Origin: Ambrosia x helenae
Taxonomy: Eukaryota > Streptophyta > Magnoliopsida > Asterales > Asteraceae
Reading direction: 5' to 3'
Assembly (NCBI GenBank): GCA_030844895.1
Contig: CM061224.1
Coordinates: forward strand, 75,090,567 to 75,154,566
Length of the DNA: 64,000 nucleotides
The notes beneath the pieces were generated by a model that saw nothing but the letters and a program-made list of their open reading frames with translations, was not told where the DNA came from and ran no database searches. Within the stretch, counting starts at the first letter, position 1. Each line of letters starts with the position of its first letter. The translations under genes were made by a program, and so were the position numbers. Shown here in pieces: positions 11,172-20,763 of this stretch.

Positions 11172-11284
11172 GAAAGCATCAACTTCTTTGAGGATTAAAC
11201 AACCCCCTCGAAAGCATCAACTTCTTTGAGGATTATGATAGTAAAGAGAAATTCCCAATTAGCAAAGAGAAATTCCCAATTAGC
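11172..11284 (-). repeat. Two adjacent short tandem duplications downstream of pol
   Basis: A 26-base unit (gaaagcatcaac...) occurs at 11172-11197 and 11210-11235. A 21-base unit (aaagagaaattccc...) occurs at 11243-11263 and directly again at 11264-11284. They lie in the pol 3' flank beside a PPT-like run. Confidence 0.9.
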
Positions 11285-11355
11285 AAAAATTTAAAGCTAA
11301 AACTAAAAACGAAAGAAAAAAGGAAAAAAAAAAAAATGATAAACCGAGGAGCCGA

Positions 11356-14300
11356 TTAGTCCTGTTTTTCCTTTATATTGTTTACTTTCAAAAGATATTC
11401 AAAGCGGGATCTGTCAAAAGCTTTTGTAAACAAATCTGCACGTTGGTAGTCAGTATGGATTTTGACCATGTCAATCAACTCCTTAGCATAACAGTCACGG
11501 ATAAAATGATATTTAATCCGGATATGTTTAGCTTTAGAATGATTTTCAGTATTTTTAGTTAAAGCAATTGCGGCTTCGTTGTCACAGTGTATAGGGGTTT
11601 TAAGAAACTGCAAACCGTAATCGACCATCTGTTGTTGGATCCAGAGCACTTGTGAACAGCAACTCGAGGCTGAAATGTACTCGGCTTCACATGTAGACAG
11701 TGCGACGGAAGTTTGTTTCTTGCATTGCCAGGTAATTAACCTGCTCCCTAAAAACTGGCAACCGGCTGTTGTTGATTTGCTGTCTTTGTCACAGCCGCCC
11801 CAATCTGCATCACTAAAAGCAATAAAATCAAAATCATCGTCATTGGGGTACCAAAGTCCTTTTGATGGACAACCCTTCAGATATCGAAGGATACGCTTGA
11901 CCGCCGTCAGATGACTTTGTTTCGGCTTCGATTGATATCGCGCACAGAGACACGTTGCATACATAATATCTGGTCGAGACGCTGTCAAATACATCAGAGA
12001 TCCGATGATTGCTCTGTATGTAAATGGGTCTGTCAGCTCCCCCTTAGCGTCGACTCCAATCCCGTGATTGGGTTGTATCGGGGTATCCATCGGCTTAGAG
12101 TCCTCCATCTGGAATCGGCTCAAGATGTCGGCAACATATTTTGTCTGGTGAATGAAGATCCCGTCGGTTCTTTGATCCACCTGTAAGCCGAGGAAAAACT
12201 GCATTTCTCCCATAGCGCTCATTTCGAACTTCTCCTGCATAACAGTTTCAAATTCCCTGCACAAGAGTTCGTTAGTTGAACCAAATATAATATCATCAAC
12301 GTAAATCTGTACTAGAAGCAAGTCATCGCCCGTCTTCTTCGTAAAGAGGGTGCAATCGACGAGGCCGCGCTTGAATCCTTTGGAGATGAGGTATGTACTT
12401 AGCTCCTCGTACCACTGTCTTGGAGCCTGGTGCAAACCATATAAAGCTTTGTTCAGCACGTAGACCTTGTCCCGGTGGATTGGGTCTTCAAAGCCCGGTG
12501 GTTGCCCGACATAAACCTCCTCTTTGACTTTACCATACAGAAATGCGCTCTTGACGTCCATTTGATAGACTTTGAATTTCTTATACGAAGCAAACGCAAG
12601 GAACATCCGAATAGCTTCCATTCGTGCTACTGGTGCATAGATTTCGTTGTAGTCAATTCCTTCAATCTGATGGAAACCCTGCACAACCAATCTGGCTTTG
12701 TTCCTTACAATAACCCCACGGTCATCCTTCTTGCACTTAAACACCCACTTAGTGCCAATTTTCTTTCGTCCCTGCGGCAAATCTGTGAGCGTCCAGACTC
12801 CTAATTTCTGGAATTGCAATAACTCCTCCTGCATCGCCTCAACCCAGGCATCTTCTTGCAAAGCGTCTTTGTATGTCCTTGGCTCTACTTGGGACACGTA
12901 ACATGCAAACGACCAATCATTTTGGTCACCAGATTTCTGAATTTTGGCATACAATGCTAAAGCACCAAAACTCTCTGGCGTATTAACGCTTTTAAGCTGT
13001 CCTCTGGTCATCACTCCACTACCAGGATCTCCGATCACTTGCTCCAGCGGGTGAATACGATGAATCCGAGATTCCGGATTAACAGGTACAATCACTCCCG
13101 TCTGAGCAGTCAAGTTCTCTGTAGCATCCTGATCATTACCCGTGTTAGATGATGAAGCAACATCTGGATTTGGAGTTGGGTTCACAGTTTGCTCTTCTAA
13201 ATCTTCTGCATTTTCAAGAACAGCTTCTTCAAATTGTTCATCTTCAGATTCTGAAGTATCTAACGAAGTTGAAGCTTCTTGAAACAACTCTTCTTCTTGT
13301 GTAGGAACACTGGTATCACTAGAAGCTGGTGGGGGGTTTACGGTAATTGGACGCATCAACGGTGAAGTTGCCGCGTTTTCACATTCGTAAAGTAATCGGA
13401 TCACAGCTTCTTCAACCAGGCTATCTAGATTGAATGACTCAAAGAAATCTTTGTAATCAAACATCCAATCAGGGCCCGTGCCTTGCAAATTCTGTGTGTA
13501 ACGTTGAACTTCCACATTTGCCCAATCCTCCACTTGACGAGTTCTCTTGTTGAATACCCGTTTAAGCGGGGTTGCATATCCAACAAAATATCCCTCTTCA
13601 GCTTTAGGACTAAACTTCTCGCTTGGATTCAACATCGTACATGGCGCCCCAAATGGTTCTAGATACTCTAGATTGGGCTTTCGTCGGTGTAACAGCTCAT
13701 AAGATGTTTTTCCAAACTTCTTCACTGTTATAACCCGATTTAATGTGTAGTTTGCTGCATAAATCGCCTCGTTCCAGAACATTACTGGAAGATTTGAGTC
13801 AGCGAGCATTGTTCTTGCAGCCTCAATCAGAGTCCTATTCTTTCTCTCAGCAACACCGTTCTGTTGCGGGGTATACGGAGCTGAATATTCATGATGTATC
13901 CCTTTGCTTTCACAAAGTTCATCCATCTTTGCATTTTTAAACTCCGTCCCGTTGTCACTCCTGATCCTTTTGATCTTCAAGTTGTAGATATTCTCCAGCC
14001 GAGTGAACAGAACTTGTAAGTTTGTAAAGGTGTCGCTTTTGTTCTTCAAACACATCACCCATGAAAATCGTGAATAGTCATCAGTGACGACTAAACAATA
14101 AAGCTCTCCAAGATGACTTTTGCGCTTGACCGGTCCAAAAAGGTCCATGTGCAATCGCTCAAGCGGCATCTCAACAGAATTAACCTTCTTCAATTTATGG
14201 GATTGTCTGTGTTGTTTTCCTTTCATGCAGCTCACACACTTGTCGTTCAGATGGAAATGTTTCACGTTAACTCCATCGACAAGTCCATTTCTCACTAACT

Positions 14301-14787
14301 GATTCATCTTTCTCAAATGAATGTGCCCCATCCTGCGGTGCCACATTATTGATTCTTTTTCGGTCGCCTTGGAAAGAAAGCATGTTATCTGTCCCTGTGG
14401 TGTCATTGCCTTAGACATATCAAGAATGTAAAGATTGTTGACTCGAGGTGCCATCAACATAACCCACTCCTTTGGAATCTTGAAGCCCGGTTTGAGGATG
14501 TAGCAGGATTTGTCATCAAAATGCACAGAAAATTGTTTGTCGCATATTTGACTGACGCTCAACAGATTATAGTCTATCTGTTTGACATAAGATATCCGCT
14601 CGAAAGTCACAATCCCATTACTCACACTTCCTTCCATCGTTATATAACCTCCTTTATTTCCCGCGAACGCAACATATCCACCATTAATATTCTTCACATC
14701 AAACAGCAATGCCAAATCCCCCGTCATGTGGCCTGAAGCTCCACTATCAACAATCCAAAGACTGCTAATAGGACCAACTGGAGCTCC
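11356..14787 (-). CDS. pol: Copia Pol: protease, integrase, reverse transcriptase, RNase H
   Basis: About 1143 residues from GAPVGPISS, all in one frame. Residues near 15 carry the aspartic protease motif DSGASGHMTG. About 147-205 is the GAG-pre-integrase zinc region (MWHRRMGH...CVSCMKGKQH). The integrase core has D in HMDLFGPV (about 213), D in RSDNGTEF (about 277) and E in GVAERKN (about 313). RT runs from about 680 with catalytic YVDDIIFG near 829. RNase H follows with SDADWGG, LSTCEAEY and CDNEAAIAL. It lies in the same frame as gag, separated by one TAA (14809-14811); the open frame extends 21 bases upstream of GGA at 14787 through a tttttgtgtgcag acceptor-like tract. Expression could use stop suppression or splicing. 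No catalytic residue is missing. Confidence 0.95.
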   Translation of the reverse strand, partial: GAPVGPISSLWIVDSGASGHMTGDLALLFDVKNINGGYVAFAGNKGGYITMEGSVSNGIVTFERISYVKQIDYNLLSVSQICDKQFSVHFDDKSCYILKPGFKIPKEWVMLMAPRVNNLYILDMSKAMTPQGQITCFLSKATEKESIMWHRRMGHIHLRKMNQLVRNGLVDGVNVKHFHLNDKCVSCMKGKQHRQSHKLKKVNSVEMPLERLHMDLFGPVKRKSHLGELYCLVVTDDYSRFSWVMCLKNKSDTFTNLQVLFTRLENIYNLKIKRIRSDNGTEFKNAKMDELCESKGIHHEYSAPYTPQQNGVAERKNRTLIEAARTMLADSNLPVMFWNEAIYAANYTLNRVITVKKFGKTSYELLHRRKPNLEYLEPFGAPCTMLNPSEKFSPKAEEGYFVGYATPLKRVFNKRTRQVEDWANVEVQRYTQNLQGTGPDWMFDYKDFFESFNLDSLVEEAVIRLLYECENAATSPLMRPITVNPPPASSDTSVPTQEEELFQEASTSLDTSESEDEQFEEAVLENAEDLEEQTVNPTPNPDVASSSNTGNDQDATENLTAQTGVIVPVNPESRIHRIHPLEQVIGDPGSGVMTRGQLKSVNTPESFGALALYAKIQKSGDQNDWSFACYVSQVEPRTYKDALQEDAWVEAMQEELLQFQKLGVWTLTDLPQGRKKIGTKWVFKCKKDDRGVIVRNKARLVVQGFHQIEGIDYNEIYAPVARMEAIRMFLAFASYKKFKVYQMDVKSAFLYGKVKEEVYVGQPPGFEDPIHRDKVYVLNKALYGLHQAPRQWYEELSTYLISKGFKRGLVDCTLFTKKTGDDLLLVQIYVDDIIFGSTNELLCREFETVMQEKFEMSAMGEMQFFLGLQVDQRTDGIFIHQTKYVADILSRFQMEDSKPMDTPIQPNHGIGVDAKGELTDPFTYRAIIGSLMYLTASRPDIMYATCLCARYQSKPKQSHLTAVKRILRYLKGCPSKGLWYPNDDDFDFIAFSDADWGGCDKDSKSTTAGCQFLGSRLITWQCKKQTSVALSTCEAEYISASSCCSQVLWIQQQMVDYGLQFLKTPIHCDNEAAIALTKNTENHSKAKHIRIKYHFIRDCYAKELIDMVKIHTDYQRADLFTKAFDRSRFEYLLKVNNIKEKQD

Positions 14788-14808
14788 CTGCACACAAAAA
14801 GTAAACAA

Positions 14809-17800
14809 TTAGTTCTTTCGGGGGACCCAAGCCTGAGTCTTGGGCCTTTGAACTTTGGCTTTCAAAGAATCATTCTCAATGACTTTCTCAACAACTTTCT
14901 GTTTTGAATCAACCGTTTTCTGATTTTTCAAAACAGATTCATTTTTATCACTCACCTTTGATGTAGAGGCTCCTGGAGAACCATTAGGTGTCCAAGATTG
15001 TTCAGACCTTTTGAGAATACGGATTTGAGGTTTTGGTTTCTCAATAGGTTTCTGAACATTGTTACTAAAAGTAACTTTCTTAGCAACCTTATCTGATTGA
15101 ACAGACTTAGGTCCAACATTTGACTTGACAATTGGTTTTTGTGGAACCTTTTGTCTATCAGCTGTTGTGTTCACCACTGGTTTTCTCCAAGATTGTTCCA
15201 TTGCCATCCGATTCCTCCGATCATAATGAAATGGACGGTTGTTCCTCATTTGAAAATTGTTTTGATTTTGAAAATGTTGTTGTTGAGGAACAGTCCGTCT
15301 ATGCGGTGGAATATAATGATCAATCGGCTTTTTCATGGAATTCTTAACCTCAACTTCATGTCTCTTATGCCTTACATATGGACACTGAGCAAGTAAATGC
15401 CCGCGTTCTCCACATTTAAAGCACTTTCTATACTCCTCAAACACATAATGAGCATTCGGTGAAGCAAATGTTTTTACAGGAAATTGATCATTATATTGTT
15501 GATTTCTTAAACTCTCAGGAAGTGGTCCTTTCGAGTAAGAAGGTTCATGAAAACCATTTGCTTTATCATCAGGTCGAATGAACTCAGTGACATGTATTTT
15601 TGGCTCTTGAGGAGTTTCTGAAAACAGTTTCTTTAAGATTTCTGGTGGAATTTCATTGGTTCTTTCATGTTTTGGAAACCAAATTGTGCTTTCTTGCCAG
15701 ATTTTATCAAGTTTAGAATAGTTAACGTTTTTAATCGGAAACTCCTCATCAGCAATGATTTTATCGGATCCTTCCATCCGATAAAATACCTTTACAGGTT
15801 TGTCACTGGTTTCATTCAGCTCATTCTTTTCAATCACATTCTTAACAACATTCTTAACATCATTCTTAACATCATTCTTTTTCTTAACATCAAGCTTTTT
15901 AGACTTCTTGTCATGAATAGCTTTTGCCATTGGATGAATATGATCAGATGGTGATACTGGTTCGGTAGTAATGATGTGATTTTCTTTTGGAATCTCACAT
16001 TCATTATCAGATTTATCACTACCAGTATCATCATCATCTGAATCTGAACTATCACTCTCAGCATAAACACCCTCACTGTTCAAGCCCAAAATCGGTCTCA
16101 CATCTTCAGGATATGGTTCACCAATACTCGAGGTATTAGATTCCACATCTGATGATGAGTCTGATTTCACCGAACTCTCCGGTATAACTTGATGATAGTT
16201 ATGGTTCTCAAAAAGAACCGGAGATGGTACAGACTTATAATTGGTGGTGTTATCATCAATTATATGATCCACGACATAAGCAACATTCTTATAGCTTTCT
16301 AACTTCTTGTTAACCTTTTCAGCAAAGCATTTAATGGCAGCCATTTCTAACTTGGTGTTTTCAATTTCATTGATGTAGTTATTTATGGCCAATTGTTTTA
16401 ATGACAAAGTGGTTTTCAAGTCAGAAATGTCCTTTTTATAGCCATCTAATACTTTGTTAAAAGCATTTAACTCTTTGCGAGTAGATTGACAGTTTTGAAT
16501 AGCACTATCACGTGAAATTCGGAGTTGTTTATTCTCCTCTGTCAACCTATCACAAGTCCCACAGTATTTATCACTCATGACATCAGTGCTAGATTCAGAA
16601 CTTACAGGTTTTGGCGGTTCGGTCATGGCCATCAAAGCAAAATGAGCTTCCTTTCCAGTGAAAAACTTTGAGTAGTCGATCTTGGTGAAAGCATCATCTG
16701 CTATGCACGACTTCCTCGTCATCAAGAAATCAGCTTCTGCCAGCAACTGGTCAATATCATCATCCAAAGAATCAACACTTCCCTCTGTGTCTGATTCGCT
16801 CTCAGAGTCTGAATAGACTGATTTACACTCCTCGGGAACATCAGAGACTGAATCAATCACCATCCCAGATCTCTTCTCCTCAGCCTTAACCTCAACCGGT
16901 TCATTCTCCACTTCCATCTCTGTCTCAGAATCATCACTCTCACTCTCCTCAGTTTCTTTCTGCTCATCAACTACCACTGATTCTTCCAAATCAACCTGAT
17001 AGGCAACACAAGCCACATTCCCACCAGTAGTTACTTCTTCAACCCCTATTTGCATACCCGACCAGTCAAACCTCTCATCCTGCTGAGTAACCAAGGCTTG
17101 GTTTTGACCAGCATTCTGTTGAGTCTCAGTAGGTGTAGTGATCGGTACAACTGTTCGGTTTGGGTGATTAGGAGATTGGTTTTGAATCTGGTTTTGTGTG
17201 TTTGGTTGTCTGTTTTGGTTGTTAAAGTTTCGGTTTTGGTAGTTGTTGTTGGTTTGGTAAGAAACTTGGTTTTGTTGGCGATTCTGGTAGTTTGCGTTGA
17301 AAGGGTTTCGGTTACCTTGTTTAGGTGGCTGGGTGCATTCCCGTTTGAAGTGTCCTTTCTCTCCACAATTAAAGCATGTAACCTTCTCCTTATTGAAACC
17401 ATAGGTCGTGTTGGGAGAAGTTGCCAAGTCAGTCCTTCCAGTTTTCTCTATAAACTCTGTTGCTCTCCTCATTATACTCGCAAAAGCCCATTGAATGTCT
17501 ATGAGTTCCATCTCTTCTTTATCGATCTGTGCGTAGTCCTCGTTGGTCAAATTGTTGTTCCCAATCTGACTAGCAACCAAGCCATTGTATGAAGAAACCA
17601 TAGCAGAGACTAATGCAATGTGTTGCTGAGCAACCTCCACAGTCACGTTTCCTAAGTTGGATGTATCCAAAACCACCGGTTGTTTATGTTGAGTAATTTG
17701 GTTTGATGGTTGTTGTGATTGGTTAGCGGTGTAAAAACTAGCTTGTTGCATTGGAGAAACTGGTGAAATGTAGGAAGTATATTGTGGTGGTGTGTATGAT

Positions 17801-18867
17801 GGTTGTTGTGTGTAGGAGTTGTATTGTGGTGGTGTGTAGTTGGTGGTTGGTTTTGATGAATCCATGACATTAGAAATACATGCAACATGTGGTGCAACAC
17901 TTCCAGAGTTCGAGTTTCCAGCTGAAACTGAAGTACCTCCAAAATACAGACTTGGATTCTGAGGAATCTGCGACCTCCTAGCTTTCCTCCTATCCTCCAG
18001 CTCTTTGTTCTCCAACTTCTCAATAAACTCTGAAATGGTCCAGAATTGATAAGCATCCTTCTCTCTAAGTACCTCCACATGTTGATCCCACTGTGGTGGC
18101 AAAGCATCTGCAAACTTATCAACCTGCTTGGTCATGGGAATCTGTACACCATAGCTAGACAATTCAGACAATAAATGCATATATCTTGGTGTTAGTTCTT
18201 TCAAAGTTTCATTATTAATAAACGAAAAATTATCAAACTCCTTAACCAACTCCTCCATTCTCAAACTCCTGGTCTTTTCATTTCCATCATGCTTCCTCTT
18301 CAGCTTATCCCAAAGCTGCTTCGACGTTGTACATGTCCCGAACTGATGCAACAGGTCACTTGTGATCGCCTGTGTCAGTTGAGAGAACGCCTTCTTCTCC
18401 ACCACGTATTTCTTCTTTTCATCCTCTGCCAAGCTCTCAAGAGGAATCAACTCACCGGTATTCTCCAGAATCGGTGCTGTATATCCTTTGACTATCATGC
18501 TCCACGCCTCAGCTCCTTCAACTCCCATGCCCTCCAGATGGATCTTGAACATGGTGTGCCACTGGTTGTACTCTTGCATATCCATGAGCTTAGGTGGCCG
18601 AGTTCCACTACCTGTAGACAAATCCTTAATCAAGGTAGAGATAGCGTTAGTGGTTTGAGTATTTACCGCCGCTGCAGCTACTCCCCAATAGTCTGATTGT
18701 AAAGCCGGATGTGCTACATTCTGAGGCATCGTGCTCGATGTTGTCATGTAGTTCAGTGGTTGTGAGGACTGTGTGTTCGTCTTTTGAGCTGCAACAGTCC
18801 ATGGGTCCATTGTCTGCTGTTGTGGTTGTGTTGGTGCTGATCCCTGAGTAGTCTGATAACGCCACAT
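14809..18867 (-). CDS. gag: Copia Gag, unusually long (1352 aa), two zinc knuckles
   Basis: The start is taken at ATG 18867 (MWRYQTT); the frame is open further upstream, but that part reads as leader and has an acceptor-like gattttcag 9 bases before this ATG. Q/P-rich N terminus; about residues 89-264, plant Copia gag region (RPPKLMDM, LWDKLKRKHDGN, VDKFADALPPQWDQ); near 494, zinc knuckle CFNCGEKGHFKREC; Q/N-rich and then acidic linker; about 770-845, coiled coil; conserved FYRMEGSDKII block; near 1147, second knuckle CFKCGERGHLLAQC; basic tail ending AWVPRKN. Copia gags are usually a few hundred residues, so this is long even for the Sirevirus group. It forms the particle and binds RNA. It ends in TAA, in frame with pol. 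Confidence 0.94.
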   Translation of the reverse strand: MWRYQTTQGSAPTQPQQQTMDPWTVAAQKTNTQSSQPLNYMTTSSTMPQNVAHPALQSDYWGVAAAAVNTQTTNAISTLIKDLSTGSGTRPPKLMDMQEYNQWHTMFKIHLEGMGVEGAEAWSMIVKGYTAPILENTGELIPLESLAEDEKKKYVVEKKAFSQLTQAITSDLLHQFGTCTTSKQLWDKLKRKHDGNEKTRSLRMEELVKEFDNFSFINNETLKELTPRYMHLLSELSSYGVQIPMTKQVDKFADALPPQWDQHVEVLREKDAYQFWTISEFIEKLENKELEDRRKARRSQIPQNPSLYFGGTSVSAGNSNSGSVAPHVACISNVMDSSKPTTNYTPPQYNSYTQQPSYTPPQYTSYISPVSPMQQASFYTANQSQQPSNQITQHKQPVVLDTSNLGNVTVEVAQQHIALVSAMVSSYNGLVASQIGNNNLTNEDYAQIDKEEMELIDIQWAFASIMRRATEFIEKTGRTDLATSPNTTYGFNKEKVTCFNCGEKGHFKRECTQPPKQGNRNPFNANYQNRQQNQVSYQTNNNYQNRNFNNQNRQPNTQNQIQNQSPNHPNRTVVPITTPTETQQNAGQNQALVTQQDERFDWSGMQIGVEEVTTGGNVACVAYQVDLEESVVVDEQKETEESESDDSETEMEVENEPVEVKAEEKRSGMVIDSVSDVPEECKSVYSDSESESDTEGSVDSLDDDIDQLLAEADFLMTRKSCIADDAFTKIDYSKFFTGKEAHFALMAMTEPPKPVSSESSTDVMSDKYCGTCDRLTEENKQLRISRDSAIQNCQSTRKELNAFNKVLDGYKKDISDLKTTLSLKQLAINNYINEIENTKLEMAAIKCFAEKVNKKLESYKNVAYVVDHIIDDNTTNYKSVPSPVLFENHNYHQVIPESSVKSDSSSDVESNTSSIGEPYPEDVRPILGLNSEGVYAESDSSDSDDDDTGSDKSDNECEIPKENHIITTEPVSPSDHIHPMAKAIHDKKSKKLDVKKKNDVKNDVKNVVKNVIEKNELNETSDKPVKVFYRMEGSDKIIADEEFPIKNVNYSKLDKIWQESTIWFPKHERTNEIPPEILKKLFSETPQEPKIHVTEFIRPDDKANGFHEPSYSKGPLPESLRNQQYNDQFPVKTFASPNAHYVFEEYRKCFKCGERGHLLAQCPYVRHKRHEVEVKNSMKKPIDHYIPPHRRTVPQQQHFQNQNNFQMRNNRPFHYDRRNRMAMEQSWRKPVVNTTADRQKVPQKPIVKSNVGPKSVQSDKVAKKVTFSNNVQKPIEKPKPQIRILKRSEQSWTPNGSPGASTSKVSDKNESVLKNQKTVDSKQKVVEKVIENDSLKAKVQRPKTQAWVPRKN

Positions 18868-19535
18868 GATCAAAATCTGAAAATCACAACACTTAGAAAA
18901 ATTTTTCAGAAAAAAAAATATCCTAGATTCGCCCGAAAATTGGTACTTTCGTCCAAATTTTCTATGTTCGTCCAATTCTGTCACACTCTCGTCCCTTTTC
19001 TTTCACCTTCGTCCAAATAGTGATACCCGAATGTGAAACTGACCAGAATGTAACTCACACAATCACACTTTCCACTTTCGCCCGGAATGAAAAACGGTCG
19101 AATGTAGAAATTATCACCCGAATGTGAAAAATATCAATCAATTTTTCAGATTCGTCCACTCAAACTCTCAGGTTCGCCCCTTTTTCAGTCAGGTTCGCCC
19201 ACAAACTCAGTCCAGGTTCCAGGTTCGCCCCATATCAGCAGATTTCACTTTTGAAAAACGGTTATTGTTTGAAAAACGGTTATTTTGATCTGAGATTTTC
19301 AAAAGTTCATGGATTTCAATGATCTCAATCAGGTTATGTTTCGGATTTGATTTGGAACAACTTTAAGTCTTGGAAAACTTGAATTTAACCACAAAATCAC
19401 CTTTAAATCGATCAAAAACTATGTTTTATAAAAGTTTTTGTAAAAACAGATGATAATTGATCTAAAACATGTCCAAATCAACTCTGATCTTATCGAATTT
19501 GTTGTTGTATGATCCTCTATGCTCTGATACCACTT
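18868..19535 (-). promoter_or_regulatory. Leader and PBS of the inner Copia element
   Basis: PBS at 19521-19532 (complement tggtatcagagc), 3 bases from the LTR edge at 19536. The leader is non-coding; 18925-19235 is dense in ttcgtcc, ttcgccc and complementary copies, like the leader of the outer element at 990-1280. The gag-proximal end has an acceptor-like gattttcag. Confidence 0.85.
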
Positions 19536-20069
19536 TGTGAGCGTTGGAATTTATCTAAAACAGGATATTATGATCATACAAGTCACAAATCTAGGTGCGG
19601 AATCCCTAGATCTGAACAAATTGATAAGATGCTAATCACGACACAATCAAGATCATTTTCAACTTCATTTTCATAGATTAACTTTCAATTAATAAGCAAT
19701 TACAAAGTTTATGTTAATCTAGAAACACAAAGACACTTTCTCAAAACACTACTGAACCTGCACAGAACCTGGACACAAAATGATAACACTCTTTTATAAT
19801 CAAAAACTCAAAACCTATATATAATGTCTGCACATTCGCCCCTTTCTGTAGGTCGAATGTGACAATTTCCACATTCGCCCACTTGCAGTGGTCGAATGTG
19901 GTCTTCTGTCCATGCCAAAACTTCATTCGTCCAGTTCCTTTCTACCTTCGCCCGTTCATCTTCACTTTCGCCCATATCTATCTTCATTCGCCCATATCTA
20001 CACCTTCGGCTACCAACTAACATGTGTTAGTAATATCATATCCAATCCTTAGTCGCAAATGCATCAACA
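19536..20069 (-). repeat. 5' LTR of the inner Copia element
   Basis: Apparently identical to 4680-5213. On its own strand it starts TGTTGATG and has hairpins (19831-19901), then a TATA-like sequence around 19816-19823, and ends CGCTCACA before the PBS. Transcription should start a few tens of bases leftward of the TATA. Confidence 0.97.
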
Positions 20070-20741
20070 CCTATCACTACTTATGCAAAGCCGAATGCCA
20101 AGAACAACTTTGAGGAATACCGTGCGTGTTATAAATGCGGGGAGAGAGGGCATTTACTTGCTCACTGCCCGTATGTTAGGCACAAAAGGCACGAGGTTGA
20201 AGTGAAGCAGAAATATCAGAGTCCAGTCAATAATCAATGTTATCCACAAAGACGATTTGTTCCTCAACCAACACTGTTTTATAACCAAAACAGATATTTT
20301 CAAAAGAGGGAAAATCGTCAGATGACATATGACCGTCGTAACCGGATAGCCATGGAAAAATCTCTTAAGAAACCTGTGGTGAACACAACTGTTGAGAAGC
20401 AAAAGGTACTTGTAAAACCTGCAGTCAAACCAACAGTTGGGTCTGTCTCTGTTAAATCAGAGAAGGTAACCAAGAAAGTTTCCTTTAAGGACGAAGTAAA
20501 GAAATCTACTGAGACCCCAAAATCTCAGATCCGGATCTTGAAACGTTCGGAACAGTATTGGTCACCAAAGGGTTCTCAAGGTGCATCATCTTCACAAGTG
20601 AATGAGAAATCTGAAACTTCAAAGGATTTAATTGATCAGAAAAAGATCAATTCAAATCAATCTGTTTGTGAGAAAGAATCTTTGAAACTCAATGTTCAAA
20701 GACCCAAGACCAAGCAGGCTTGGGTCCCCCAAAAAATCTAA
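20070..20741 (+). pseudogene. gag: gag of the outer Copia, second part
   Basis: Begins with the second cctat duplication and continues the gag frame left at 4679. It contains the second zinc knuckle, CYKCGERGHLLAHC, and the basic tail ending QAWVPQKI, then TAA. The order and spacing match the inner gag. The segment is undamaged; the defects of this gag are in the first part. Confidence 0.93.
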
Positions 20742-20763
20742 TCTTTTTACTTGATATGTGTAG

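Larger units (their letters stand above)
8881..11355 (-). other. 2.5-kb non-coding gap between pol and the extra ORF
   Basis: No convincing coding sequence. From the extra ORF outward it holds an acceptor-like tgtgtgcag at 8881, two hairpin clusters (8956-9119 and 9600-9870), PPT-like runs on the element's strand at 9336-9348 and 11083-11096 (ttttagggggag) and near 11203-11208 (gaggggg), a 22-base T run near 11015-11037, and two short tandem duplications at 11172-11284. Several PPTs and a long spacer here fit the Sirevirus pattern. The remaining 9870-10980 shows no feature I recognise. Confidence 0.8.
4680..20069 (-). mobile_element. Inner, young, apparently intact Copia (Sirevirus-like) element, 15.4 kb
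   Basis: Two 534-bp LTRs (4680-5213 and 19536-20069) that I could not tell apart by eye, TSD cctat on both sides, PBS beside the right LTR and a polypurine tract beside the left LTR, so it reads right to left. Order in its own direction: LTR, PBS, leader, gag (1352 codons, two zinc knuckles), pol (protease, integrase, RT, RNase H), a 2.5-kb non-coding gap, a 1217-codon extra ORF, PPT, LTR. A very large gag, an extra ORF after pol and several PPT-like tracts are features described for Sireviruses (SIRE1/Maximus group). Matching LTRs and open frames suggest recent insertion and possible autonomy. Confidence 0.95.

Noticed and set aside
20202..20741. A separate small gene with a zinc knuckle
   Set aside because: It is the continuation of the outer Copia gag after the nested insertion, shown by the shared cctat duplication and the frame.
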